From the NCBI GenBank assembly GCA_001556125.1, contig LSIG01000040.1:1-16435 (forward strand): 16,435 bases of DNA. The letters are read 5' to 3'. The notes below the pieces were generated by a model. The model saw only the letters and a program-made list of their open reading frames with translations, was not told where the DNA came from and did no database searches. Both the position numbers and the translations under genes were made by a program. This DNA comes from Rhizobiales bacterium CCH10-E5 (GTDB lineage: Bacteria; Pseudomonadota; Alphaproteobacteria; Rhizobiales; Beijerinckiaceae). Of the stretch, positions 7,625 to 14,140 are shown piece after piece. Within the stretch, counting starts at the first letter, position 1, and the number at the start of each line of letters is the position of its first letter.

Positions 7625-7988
7625 CCGTGGCCTTGGCACCCTCGGCCGGCGGCGCGTTCACGCCGCGCCAGCGACCATAGGACCAGGGCCGGTACCAGGC
7701 GGCATCGGGCGGCAGTTCCTCGCAGACGAGATCGATGCCGCTGGTGCCGAGCGGTGTGCAGCGGCAGATCCGCGCCACGCCGATCCAGCCGCCGCGCCAG
7801 AGTCCGTAACGCTGGATCGCCTCGTCGGTATAGGTCGAGCAGCTCGGCCAGTGCCGGCAATGCCGCCCGACGAGCATCGACAGGCTGAGCTGGTAGCCGC
7901 GGATTGCCCAATGCGCGGCACGACGCGGCGCCCGCTTGACAGCGGCGGCCTGCGCGAAAAGACGTGACAATCCCTGCCGCGATGCCAT
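7554..7988 (-). CDS. yidD: Membrane protein insertion efficiency factor YidD
   Basis: The protein is 144 aa from an ATG at 7988; an ATG at 8024 is possible but would overlap the divergent phosphatase start. The YidD core is plain: RGYQLSLSMLVGRHCRHWPSCSTYTDEAIQRYG, then RICRCTPLGTSGIDLVCEELP, with the conserved paired cysteines and the amphipathic N-terminal helix. YidD sits at the inner face of the membrane and assists YidC/Sec insertion. The tail after residue ~100 (AWYRPWSYGRW, then Ala/Pro-rich) is longer than in E. coli. The last ~23 residues are encoded antisense to the Cys-rich gene. It is not beside rnpA/yidC here, a dispersed arrangement common in this order. Confidence 0.92.
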   Translation of the reverse strand: MASRQGLSRLFAQAAAVKRAPRRAAHWAIRGYQLSLSMLVGRHCRHWPSCSTYTDEAIQRYGLWRGGWIGVARICRCTPLGTSGIDLVCEELPPDAAWYRPWSYGRWRGVNAPPAEGAKATVSAAPAPAAGRSDSPATARPPSP

Positions 7989-8022
7989 TTCATCCCGCCC
8001 GTCGTTCCAGCCGAGATTCGCC

Positions 8023-8769
8023 ATGTATCGCCCCGCCCTGCGCCTTGCCTCGTCCGGCCTGAGAACCATCGCGCTCGGCCTCGCCATGGCCTCTTGCCTT
8101 GCGGCGGCGCCGGCGGGCGCCCAGCAGCGCAGTAACCTTCTCTGGCTCGAGCCCGGCAAGATCGACCTCGCCGCGATCGTCGGCCTGCCGCCGGCGATGA
8201 ATTCGCCCGAACAGAAACGGGAGTTCGACGAGGTTCTTCAGATCACCCTGAACCGCACGCCAGAGCGCGAGAAGGCGGCGATCGCCGACCAGTACCAGAC
8301 GCTGGCTCGCTTCCTCGAAGGCGCCGACATCCCCTTCGCCGGCAACGAGCACCGCGAGGTGCGGCTGCTCTATCGCGAGGCGCAGATCGAGCTCGGCATC
8401 GTGCTGCTCGGCGTGCGCCGCCTGACGAACCGCCAGCGCCCCTTCACGGTGTGGAACAAGGTCCGCGTCAAGCCGTGCCCCGGCGGGCGCCCGGAAGGGA
8501 CCTCCTTCCCGGCCGGCCATGCGGCGACGGCTGCGCTCTATGCGGAGCTGCTCAGCACCGCCGCCCCGGAACTGGCCGAACGGCTCGAGCAGCGGGTCAA
8601 GGACTATGGCGAGAGCCGCCTCGTCTGCGGCTTCCATTACCGGAGCGATCTCGCCGCGGGCGACAAGGCCGGCCGGGCCGTGGCCAAGGCCCTGCTCGCC
8701 GACCGCGCCTTCCGGGCCCGCTTCGACGAGACGCGGGCCGAGACGCGACTGGCGCTCGGCCTGAAATAG
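8023..8769 (+). CDS. Class A-like nonspecific acid phosphatase (PAP2 superfamily)
   Basis: The protein is 248 aa with a signal peptide (core LGLAMASCLAAAPAGA; cleavage near AGA-QQ at 33, or a poor lipobox ending at Cys25). PAP2 motif II reads SFPAGH (161-166) and motif III reads SRLVCGFHYRSD (198-209), giving the catalytic His166 and His205-Asp209. The GESRLVCGFHYRSD wording is characteristic of class A bacterial acid phosphatases (PhoC/PhoN type), which release phosphate from esters in the periplasm. Motif I (K-x6-RP) is not canonical: the region reads WNKVRVKPCPGGRP, with only ~8 residues to motif II instead of ~30. The ATG at 8023 was chosen for the signal peptide; the ribosome site is weak. 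It is divergent from yidD with a 34-bp gap, so the two promoters must overlap neighbouring coding sequence. Confidence 0.88.
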   Translation: MYRPALRLASSGLRTIALGLAMASCLAAAPAGAQQRSNLLWLEPGKIDLAAIVGLPPAMNSPEQKREFDEVLQITLNRTPEREKAAIADQYQTLARFLEGADIPFAGNEHREVRLLYREAQIELGIVLLGVRRLTNRQRPFTVWNKVRVKPCPGGRPEGTSFPAGHAATAALYAELLSTAAPELAERLEQRVKDYGESRLVCGFHYRSDLAAGDKAGRAVAKALLADRAFRARFDETRAETRLALGLK

Positions 8770-8785
8770 ACGGATTTCCGCGCGC

Positions 8786-9235
8786 TCACGCGACGGCGGC
8801 GGCCTGTCGCCGCTGCTCGATCTGGCCGATCGCATCAACGACCGCGTCGAAGGTTAGCAGCGTCGAGGCGTGGCGCGCCTTGTAGTCGCGCACCGGCACC
8901 AGCACGGCGAGATCGGCCCATTTGCCCTCGGGCGGATCGGCCTCCTCCTTGAGGATGGCGCGGGCCTGCTCGCGAACGCGCCGAAGCTCCTCGGCCGTCG
9001 ACCCGACGACGTGCCGGGCCATGATCGAGGACGAGGCCTGGCCCAGCGCACAGGCTTTCACGTCATGGCCGAAGCCGGTGACGACATCGCCCTCCATGGT
9101 CAGATCGACCGTCACGGTCGAGCCGCAGAGACGCGAATGGGCCCTCGCGGTCGCGTCGGGCGCGGGCAGCCGTTCGAGCAGCGGGATATTGGCCGCCAGT
9201 TCGAGGATGCGCTTGTTGTAGACGTCGCTCAGCAT
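8786..9235 (-). CDS. IscU/NifU-N-like iron-sulfur scaffold homologue with only two of three ligand cysteines
   Basis: The protein is 149 aa; the ATG at 9235 follows GGAG about 10 nt upstream. It begins MLSDVYNKRILELAANIP, as in the IscU/SufU fold. Two scaffold cysteines are visible: Cys37 in SRLCGST and Cys62 in KACALGQASSS. At the usual third-cysteine position the sequence reads RHASTLLTF (Ser124). The conserved Asp after the first Cys-Gly is Ser39. Canonical IscU needs three Cys and this Asp to assemble and release a cluster, so the protein may carry clusters differently or have another role. It is divergent from folE with 184 bp between, a neighbourhood I associate with this order. TATATT at 9284-9279 (minus) could be a -10, without a clear -35. 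It ends 16 bp after the convergent phosphatase stop. Confidence 0.85.
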   Translation of the reverse strand: MLSDVYNKRILELAANIPLLERLPAPDATARAHSRLCGSTVTVDLTMEGDVVTGFGHDVKACALGQASSSIMARHVVGSTAEELRRVREQARAILKEEADPPEGKWADLAVLVPVRDYKARHASTLLTFDAVVDAIGQIEQRRQAAAVA

Positions 9236-9419
9236 GTCGTGATCTCCGCCGGGGTGGAGAGACCGGCGCCTGATCTCCAATATAGGGTGCGGTCGCAGCC
9301 GGGGGGAGAGCACAGATGAGCGCAGCGGCCCCCCGAAAAAATCTCGCTGCCTCGCCCCTGCCCCATGGTCCAGACGGACTCCGGCGGCGTATCAGGATCA
9401 CGGTAACGGGAGGCGCCAC

Positions 9420-10061
9420 ATGAACCCTGTGGTTAAGTCCTTGTCAGTCGAACGGGCCCTGGGCCCCTCAGCCGACAAGTTTCTGATCAAGCAGCCGACG
9501 CAGGAACAGGCCGAAGAGGCCGTCCGGACCCTGCTCCTCTGGGCCGGGGACGATCCCTCGCGCGAGGGCCTGCAGGACACGCCCCGGCGCGTCGCGAAGG
9601 CCTACAAGGAGTTCTACAAGGGCTATGACGAGGATGCGGCCGAGATCCTCGACCGCGTCTTCGAGGAGGTCGAGGGCTATCGCGACATGGTCCTCGTCCG
9701 CGACATCCCGTTCTACTCCCATTGCGAGCATCACATGGTGCCCTTCGTGGGCAAGGCCCATATCGGCTACTATCCGGCCAAGGGCGTTGTGGGCCTCTCC
9801 AAGCTCGCCCGCGTCGTCGATGTCTATGCACGCCGCCTTCAGACGCAGGAGACGATGACGGCGCAGATCGCCGACGTGATCGACAGCGTACTGAAGCCGC
9901 GCGGTGTCGCCGTGCTGATCGAGGCGGAGCATATGTGCATGTCGATGCGCGGCGTGCAGAAGCAGGGCTCCTCGACCATGACGACGCGCTATACCGGCGT
10001 CTTCAACGAGCCCTCGGAGCAGGTGCGGTTCTTCACCATGGTCAAGTCGCCGGGCCTTTGA
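9420..10061 (+). CDS. folE: GTP cyclohydrolase I
   Basis: The enzyme (213 aa) converts GTP to 7,8-dihydroneopterin triphosphate, the first step of folate (and queuosine precursor) synthesis, in the cytoplasm. The signature motifs are intact: HCEHHMVPF (101-109) and [15 protein letters not shown] (167-181). Zinc ligands are Cys102, His105 and Cys173, in the same order as E. coli Cys110/His113/Cys181. The ATG at 9420 follows GGGAGG with ideal spacing. The ~20-residue N-terminal extension is common in alphaproteobacteria. hisI and a patatin gene follow on the same strand at gaps of 88 and 138 bp, but a strong hairpin separates folE from hisI, so co-transcription is not assured. Confidence 0.97.
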   Translation: MNPVVKSLSVERALGPSADKFLIKQPTQEQAEEAVRTLLLWAGDDPSREGLQDTPRRVAKAYKEFYKGYDEDAAEILDRVFEEVEGYRDMVLVRDIPFYSHCEHHMVPFVGKAHIGYYPAKGVVGLSKLARVVDVYARRLQTQETMTAQIADVIDSVLKPRGVAVLIEAEHMCMSMRGVQKQGSSTMTTRYTGVFNEPSEQVRFFTMVKSPGL

Positions 10062-10103
10062 GCCTCAGCCTTTCCGATTGGTCCGCGCAGCGGACGGTTC
10101 TAC

Positions 10104-10131
10104 AAGGGCGCATCTGCAAGGATGCGCCCTT
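10104..10131 (+). terminator. Perfect 11-bp hairpin between folE and hisI
   Basis: AAGGGCGCATC (10104-10114) pairs perfectly with GATGCGCCCTT (10121-10131) around a 6-nt loop. A smaller perfect hairpin, GTCCGC/GCGGAC, sits at 10081-10095. The downstream tail (CTCGTT) is only weakly T-rich. It may therefore be a weak or factor-assisted terminator, or an mRNA stabiliser or attenuator 18 bp before hisI. Confidence 0.45.
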
Positions 10132-10149
10132 CTCGTTCCGGAGCCCGGC

Positions 10150-10554
10150 ATGCCGCTCTTCCCCGCCGCCCCCGACAAACAGGCCCTCGAGGAGGGCACG
10201 ACGCTTTCGCCGCGCTTCGACGCCAACGGCCTCGTCACCTGCGTTACCACCGATGCCACGACCGGCGAATTGCTGATGGTGGCGCATATGAACGCCGACG
10301 CGCTCGCCCGCACCATCGAGACCGGCGAGGCCTGGTACTGGTCGCGTTCGCGCGGCGAGCTCTGGCACAAGGGCGCGACCTCCGGCCAGATCCAGACCAT
10401 CGTCGAGATGCGGGTCGATTGCGACCAGGACGCGCTCTGGCTGAAGGTGAAGGTCGCCGGCGACGGCGGCTGCTGCCACACCGGGCGTCGCTCCTGCTTC
10501 TACCGGGTGCAGCCACTGCGCGAGGACGCCGCCGAACCGCTGCGTTTCGTCTGA
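10150..10554 (+). CDS. hisI: Phosphoribosyl-AMP cyclohydrolase
   Basis: The enzyme (134 aa) opens the adenine ring of phosphoribosyl-AMP, the third step of histidine synthesis. It is the stand-alone cyclohydrolase form, without a fused HisE pyrophosphatase domain. Visible motifs are [11 protein letters not shown] (42-52), [14 protein letters not shown] (62-75), the metal-binding VDCDQD (89-94) and [14 protein letters not shown] (106-119). Zinc ligands are expected among Cys91, Cys109 and Cys116. The ATG at 10150 was chosen because CGGAG lies just upstream and it begins the normal short N-terminus. It follows folE after a hairpin-containing 88-bp gap. Confidence 0.96.
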   Translation: MPLFPAAPDKQALEEGTTLSPRFDANGLVTCVTTDATTGELLMVAHMNADALARTIETGEAWYWSRSRGELWHKGATSGQIQTIVEMRVDCDQDALWLKVKVAGDGGCCHTGRRSCFYRVQPLREDAAEPLRFV

Positions 10555-10692
10555 CCCGCCGGTCCGCCCCCGCGGGTGACGGTTTCCTCATGCTTCCCCA
10601 TCACCCTGCCGAAGCCGTCACGCGGCGGACACGAAGCGCTGGCAGGCCCCTTGCCTGCGTGCACGGGAAGAGCGATCGCGGGGATCGAAACG

Positions 10693-11664
10693 ATGAACGA
10701 CGCCAGCATGGCCAGCACAGCCGTCAACGGGCGGCCGAAGATCGGGCTCGCCCTTGGCGGCGGCGCGGCGCGCGGCTGGGCTCATATCGGCGTGCTCGAA
10801 GTGCTGACGGAGGCCGGCCTGAAGCCGGACGTCATCGCCGGCACCTCCATCGGCGCGGTCGTCGGCGGCTGCTTCGCCGCCGGCAAGCTCGGTGAACTGA
10901 CCGAATTCGCCACCGGCCTGACCAAGCGCCGCGTCGTCGGTCTGATGGATTTCCATATCGGCGGCGCCGGTCTGATCGGCGGCGGGCGGCTCAAGCGGCT
11001 GCTGGAGCGCGATCTCGCCGGCCAGCGCATCGAGGGCCTGCCGACGCGCTTCGTCGCGATCGCGACCGAGTTGGGCACCGGCCATGAGATCTGGCTGACG
11101 CAGGGCCCGCTCGTCGATGCGCTCGGCGCTTCCTATGCGCTGCCCGGCGTGTTTGACCCCGTCAAGCTCGGCGGCCGCTGGCTGATGGACGGCGCGCTGG
11201 TCAATCCCGTGCCGGTGACGGCGGCGCGCGCGCTCGGCGCCGACATCGTGATCTGCGTCAATCTGACCAGCGATCTGGCCGGCCGCGGCACCATCATCCA
11301 GCAGCATGCGGCCGACCCCGATCCCGAACTCGTACCGGAACTCGACGTCCGCCCGACCTCGCGCTGGCTCGGCGGCATCACCGGCGCGGCGCGGCGCGTG
11401 CGCGGTCTGGTCGGGCGCCAGGGCGAGGCGAGGCCCGGCCTCGCCGGCGTCATGATCGACGCCTTCAACATCACGCAGGATCGCATCTCGCGCTCGCGCC
11501 TCGCGGGCGATCCGCCGGACGTGATGATCGGCCCCAAGCTCGGCCGCACCGGCCTGTTCGATTTTCACCGCGCCCAGGAGACGATCGAACTCGGCCGCCA
11601 GGCGACGCGCCGCTGCCTCGAGGAGATCGAGACGGCGATCGCCGGCAGCCGCCTCTCGGCCTGA
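10693..11664 (+). CDS. Patatin-like phospholipase, RssA/NTE type
   Basis: The protein is 323 aa; the ATG at 10693 lies ~8 nt after GGGGA. The patatin catalytic elements are complete: oxyanion loop GGGAARG (22-28), nucleophile elbow GTSIG (50-54, Ser52) and dyad Asp166 in DGALVNP. The family hydrolyses acyl esters of phospholipids or lysophospholipids with a Ser-Asp dyad. No signal peptide or membrane helix is seen, so it is cytosolic or membrane-associated. The ~100 residues after the dyad include the usual C-terminal helices. The substrate cannot be told from sequence. It lies 138 bp after hisI on the same strand and is convergent with the CBS gene (16-bp gap). Confidence 0.92.
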   Translation: MNDASMASTAVNGRPKIGLALGGGAARGWAHIGVLEVLTEAGLKPDVIAGTSIGAVVGGCFAAGKLGELTEFATGLTKRRVVGLMDFHIGGAGLIGGGRLKRLLERDLAGQRIEGLPTRFVAIATELGTGHEIWLTQGPLVDALGASYALPGVFDPVKLGGRWLMDGALVNPVPVTAARALGADIVICVNLTSDLAGRGTIIQQHAADPDPELVPELDVRPTSRWLGGITGAARRVRGLVGRQGEARPGLAGVMIDAFNITQDRISRSRLAGDPPDVMIGPKLGRTGLFDFHRAQETIELGRQATRRCLEEIETAIAGSRLSA

Positions 11665-11680
11665 GGCGCGCGTCGAAGCC

Positions 11681-12112
11681 TCAGGCCATGGCGATGTAGT
11701 CGCGCATCGCCCGGCTCTCGGCCTCGATCGCGGCGACGCGGTGCTTGACCACGTCGCCGATCGAGACGAGCCCGACCACGCGGCCGTTCTCGACCACGGG
11801 TACGTGCCGGAAGCGGCCCGAGGTCATGATCTCCATCAGCTCGTCGACGCTGGTCTGGCTGCGGCAGGTCACAACCTTCGCCGTCATCGCGCGCGAGACC
11901 GGACTGTCGAGGGCCGCCGCGCCGCTCTCGCCCAGCGCGCGGATGATGTCGCGCTCCGAGAGGATGCCGACCAGCGCCCCGTCGGCGCCCATCACCACGA
12001 CAGCGCCGATGCGCCGCTCGCTGAGTGTCCGCACCGCCTCGCCCAGCGTGCGGTGCGGCTGGACGGAGATGACCTCGCGTCCCTTGTCTCCCAGAAGCTG
12101 CTCGACATTCAT
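11681..12112 (-). CDS. Two-CBS-domain protein
   Basis: The protein is 143 aa made almost wholly of a tandem CBS (Bateman) module. CBS1 spans ~8-62 (GAVVVMGADGALVGILSERDIIRAL) and CBS2 spans ~76-130 (RFRHVPVVENGRVVGLVSIGDVVKHR). CBS pairs bind adenosine nucleotides or related ligands and act as energy or ligand sensors. With no attached effector domain, this one must work through a partner that I cannot identify. A strong AAGGAGG box lies 8 nt before the ATG at 12112, suggesting good translation. The rhomboid gene is upstream on the same strand with a 163-bp gap. Confidence 0.93.
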   Translation of the reverse strand: MNVEQLLGDKGREVISVQPHRTLGEAVRTLSERRIGAVVVMGADGALVGILSERDIIRALGESGAAALDSPVSRAMTAKVVTCRSQTSVDELMEIMTSGRFRHVPVVENGRVVGLVSIGDVVKHRVAAIEAESRAMRDYIAMA

Positions 12113-12275
12113 GGCGTCGTCCTCCTTGCGGTGGCGCCGTTGCCCGGCGCGCGGGTTCGTCCTGCCCCCGTCGGCCGGGCCGGACTCGACCGTCCGGCGA
12201 GACCGCGGGAACGCAGCGAAGACGACGAGTGTGGGCGAAGACTAAAGCACAGGCAAGGCGACGGGAAAGGAGGCT

Positions 12276-13097
12276 CTAGCGCCGGACGACACCCCGGTCG
12301 AACAGCGGAAACAGCAGCAGCCCGGCCAGAAAACCGCCGATATGCGCCTCCCAGGCGATGCTGGTCTCCTCGCCCAGAATCGGCACCAGCCCGGCCCCGA
12401 ACAGGATGTTCGTCGCAAACCAGACGAGGATGAACAGCATGGCGCGCGAATTCTGCCAGAGCTGCCCGATCGGCTCGGCGGGGATCGCCTGCACCACCGC
12501 ATCGTCGGCGAGCGAGCCGAAGCGCAGGCCCGGCGCGAAGACGAAGCGGATCGCTGCGGCGGTCGCGCCGGAAACGGCGGCCGAGGCGCCCACCAGCGGC
12601 AGCACGTCGAGTTCGCGGGCGAACCAGTGCAGCAACGCGCCGCCGATCGTCGACAGCCCCATCAGGCTCAGGAAGCGCCCGGCCCCCAGCCGCCTCGCGA
12701 CCGGGCTGCCGAAGGCCGCCAGCCAGACAAGATTGGTGACGAGGTGAAGCCAGGATCCATGCAGGAGCCCATAGGTCAGCAGCGTCCAGAGCCGCGGCCC
12801 GCCATCGGCCAGCAGCAGCCGCACGAGTTGCAGCCGGCTGGCGACGTCCTGGCCGGTCGCCGAACCCGCCACCGCCGAAACCATCTCCTCGAGCCGCTCC
12901 GGCGACAGCCACAACGTCGCACGCGCCGGCACGAAGGCCAGCCAAGACAGCAGCATGTAGTCCTCATAGGCCGGCAGCAACGAGCGCAGGCCCTGGATCG
13001 CCGCCAGGATCACGGCGAGCCAGACGATGACGGCGGGAAGATTAAGGATCGGCTCGCGCTGGGTTGGAGCGGGATGGCCGGGAGCGGGATGGGACAT
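12276..13097 (-). CDS. Rhomboid family intramembrane serine protease
   Basis: The protein is 273 aa from an ATG at 13097. A hydrophobic segment at ~20-38 is followed by a loop, then the rhomboid core. This has HGSWLHLVTNLVWL (113-126, the HxxxxHxxxN membrane helix), the nucleophile helix VGASAAVSGATAA (Ser172) and the catalytic His252 in AHIGGFLAGLL. The serine motif is GASA rather than the commoner GASG. All catalytic residues are present, so activity is expected: cleavage of membrane-protein segments within the inner membrane. A ~28-residue loop (190-218) separates the Ser helix from the next membrane span. The upstream region contains an intrinsic terminator 62 bp before the ATG, so leader attenuation is possible. 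Confidence 0.92.
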   Translation of the reverse strand: MSHPAPGHPAPTQREPILNLPAVIVWLAVILAAIQGLRSLLPAYEDYMLLSWLAFVPARATLWLSPERLEEMVSAVAGSATGQDVASRLQLVRLLLADGGPRLWTLLTYGLLHGSWLHLVTNLVWLAAFGSPVARRLGAGRFLSLMGLSTIGGALLHWFARELDVLPLVGASAAVSGATAAAIRFVFAPGLRFGSLADDAVVQAIPAEPIGQLWQNSRAMLFILVWFATNILFGAGLVPILGEETSIAWEAHIGGFLAGLLLFPLFDRGVVRR

Positions 13098-13155
13098 GCG
13101 CGCCAACCCTTGCCGAAGGCGCCGGCTCTGGCAAGCGATCAGACCGGGCGGACGA

Positions 13156-13301
13156 CGGAAAAAGGGGAGCGGCGGGCGCCGCTCCCCTTTCACCCGGCGG
13201 TGCGGGCGCAAGGTCGTTAACCCCGCGACGCGTCACGTCCCCACCGGCCCCTCCGAACGCCGCCCAAGCCGGCAACGAAATCTAAAATTTGATAATCATT
13301 T
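13156..13301 (-). ncRNA. Candidate small RNA or rhomboid 5' leader ending in an intrinsic terminator
   Basis: A transcript of about 145 nt is inferred. It would start ~7 nt past a minus-strand promoter candidate (13335-13308) and end at the strong terminator (13190-13159). No credible ORF lies inside; the first ATG encodes only MIIKF before a stop. I recognise no known RNA family. The alternative is that the RNA is the attenuated leader of the rhomboid gene, whose ATG is 62 bp beyond the hairpin. Existence and ends are inference. Confidence 0.33.
13159..13190 (-). terminator. Intrinsic terminator facing the minus strand
   Basis: AAAGGGGAGCGGC (13161-13173) is perfectly complementary to GCCGCTCCCCTTT (13178-13190) around the 4-nt loop GGGC, a 13-bp stem. 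Read on the minus strand, the hairpin ends in five T (13163-13159). On the plus strand it is followed by CACCC, so minus is the likely working direction. No coding gene ends just upstream of it on that strand. Confidence 0.65.
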
Positions 13302-13304
13302 TAG
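13282..13304. repeat. AT-rich palindrome (operator-like)
   Basis: CTAAAAT (13282-13288) is a perfect inverted repeat of ATTTTAG (13298-13304), separated by 9 bp. It stands out as an AT island in very GC-rich surroundings. It matches no regulator box I can name with confidence: only one half resembles an FNR TTGAT, and it is not an Irr ICE motif. Confidence 0.45.
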
Positions 13305-13307
13305 TCG

Positions 13308-13335
13308 GTTATCCACAATCGAAAGGTCCTGTTAA
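13308..13335 (-). promoter_or_regulatory. Minus-strand sigma70-like promoter overlapping a DnaA box
   Basis: On the minus strand TTAACA (13335-13330; 5 of 6 with TTGACA) and GATAAC (13313-13308; 4 of 6 with TATAAT) are separated by 16 bp. The plus strand of the same site contains TTATCCACA (13309-13317), a perfect DnaA-box consensus. It would drive the candidate RNA and/or the rhomboid gene. Confidence 0.3.
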
Positions 13336-13505
13336 CCCTAATGCACCGTTCACCCGAACAGCGAGCGGCGGGCGTGGCAAGACGGCATGACGCCTGCGTC
13401 CTTCGCCGACCGAAGGGCCGATTCGTCCCGCCACCTGACGGTTCTGCGCCATCGCGGGACGATGGGCAGGGGTCCGGGCAAGAGGCCGCAGCACTGGGTA
13501 CCGGA

Positions 13506-14078
13506 ATGAAGAACACAAGCACTCGCCTCGTCTTCGAGTACTGGGACGCTCTCCGTGGAGAGCGCTCGGCGCCCGAGCGCGGCGAAATCGAGCCCGGCGC
13601 CCTGCGCCATGCGCTCGCCGACACCTTCGTTCTGGAGAATGAACCCATCGGACCTGTCTTCAGGCTTGCGGGCACGCGGCTTTGCGCCCTCTTCGGTCAG
13701 GAGTTGAAGGGTCGCGCCTTCAGCGCCCTGTGGCCCGATGTGGGATCCCAGACCGAGATGCGCCGGCTGACCCAGACGGTCATGGACGAAAGCGCCGGCG
13801 CCGTCGCCGGGATGGCGGCCGAGACGGCGACCGGGGCACCGGTCTATCTCGAACTGCTGCTGCTGCCGCTGCGCTATCGCGGCCGGACCCATGCCCGGAT
13901 GCTGGGCGCCCTCTCCGCCTCCGCGGCCCCGGAATGGCTTGGCCTCGACACCATCGAGTCGATGCGGATGATCTCGCTGCGCATGCTCTGGCCCGGAATC
14001 TCGCTGCGGCAGCCGGCTGCCACGCCCACGCGCGGCCAGCCGCCGAAATTCATGGTTCTGCCGGGTGGACGCGCCTGA
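13506..14078 (+). CDS. PAS_5 family PAS-domain protein
   Basis: The protein is 190 aa. The ATG at 13506 gives the start usual for this family, with STRLVFEYWDALRGERSAPERGEIEPGALR in the first ~35 residues. A PAS-like core follows (FVLENEPIGPVFRLAGTRLCALFGQELKGRAFSALW, 41-76), with the second half ending near residue 140 and a polar C-terminal tail. PAS_5 proteins occur mainly in alphaproteobacteria, lack an attached output domain, and have no established ligand. It is cytoplasmic. The PilZ gene follows 62 bp downstream on the same strand, suggesting a shared signalling role. The ribosome site is weak and the leader is long and structured. Confidence 0.87.
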   Translation: MKNTSTRLVFEYWDALRGERSAPERGEIEPGALRHALADTFVLENEPIGPVFRLAGTRLCALFGQELKGRAFSALWPDVGSQTEMRRLTQTVMDESAGAVAGMAAETATGAPVYLELLLLPLRYRGRTHARMLGALSASAAPEWLGLDTIESMRMISLRMLWPGISLRQPAATPTRGQPPKFMVLPGGRA

Positions 14079-14140
14079 GCTACAACCATGCGTTAACCAG
14101 CCCGCCCGTAGGATCGGCGCCGAAAGCAGGCTGACCCTCG

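Larger units (their letters stand above)
13098..13505. other. 408-bp structured non-coding region between rhomboid and PAS_5 genes
   Basis: No convincing gene is seen here. The stretch holds, left to right: a perfect intrinsic-terminator hairpin facing minus (13159-13190), a GTTAACC motif at 13216-13222, an AT-rich palindrome (13282-13304), a perfect DnaA box (13309-13317), a second GTTAACC (13331-13337), and small hairpins CCTTCG/CGAAGG (13400-13416) and GTCCCGC/GCGGGAC (13425-13460) in the PAS gene leader. An upstream ATG at 13341 is in frame with the PAS gene, but the added residues look like random GC-rich translation. Confidence 0.6.

Noticed and set aside
9300..9335. CGGGGGG/CCCCCCG pair followed by six A upstream of folE, considered as a terminator or riboswitch
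   Set aside because: The 22-nt loop is unstructured, the downstream run is A rather than T on the plus strand, and it matches no riboswitch known to me.
12179..12198. Hairpin GCCGGAC/GTCCGGC upstream of the CBS gene, considered as a rhomboid terminator
   Set aside because: The stem is short, with no T-run on either strand; such stems are common in GC-rich DNA.
13042..13275. A 77-codon minus-strand frame across the terminator hairpin
   Set aside because: It has low-complexity Ala/Pro/Arg content, runs through a terminator stem and overlaps the rhomboid start; no family resemblance.
13341..13505. N-terminal extension of the PAS_5 protein from the ATG at 13341
   Set aside because: The 55 extra residues look like untranslated leader and the family normally begins at the position of the ATG at 13506.
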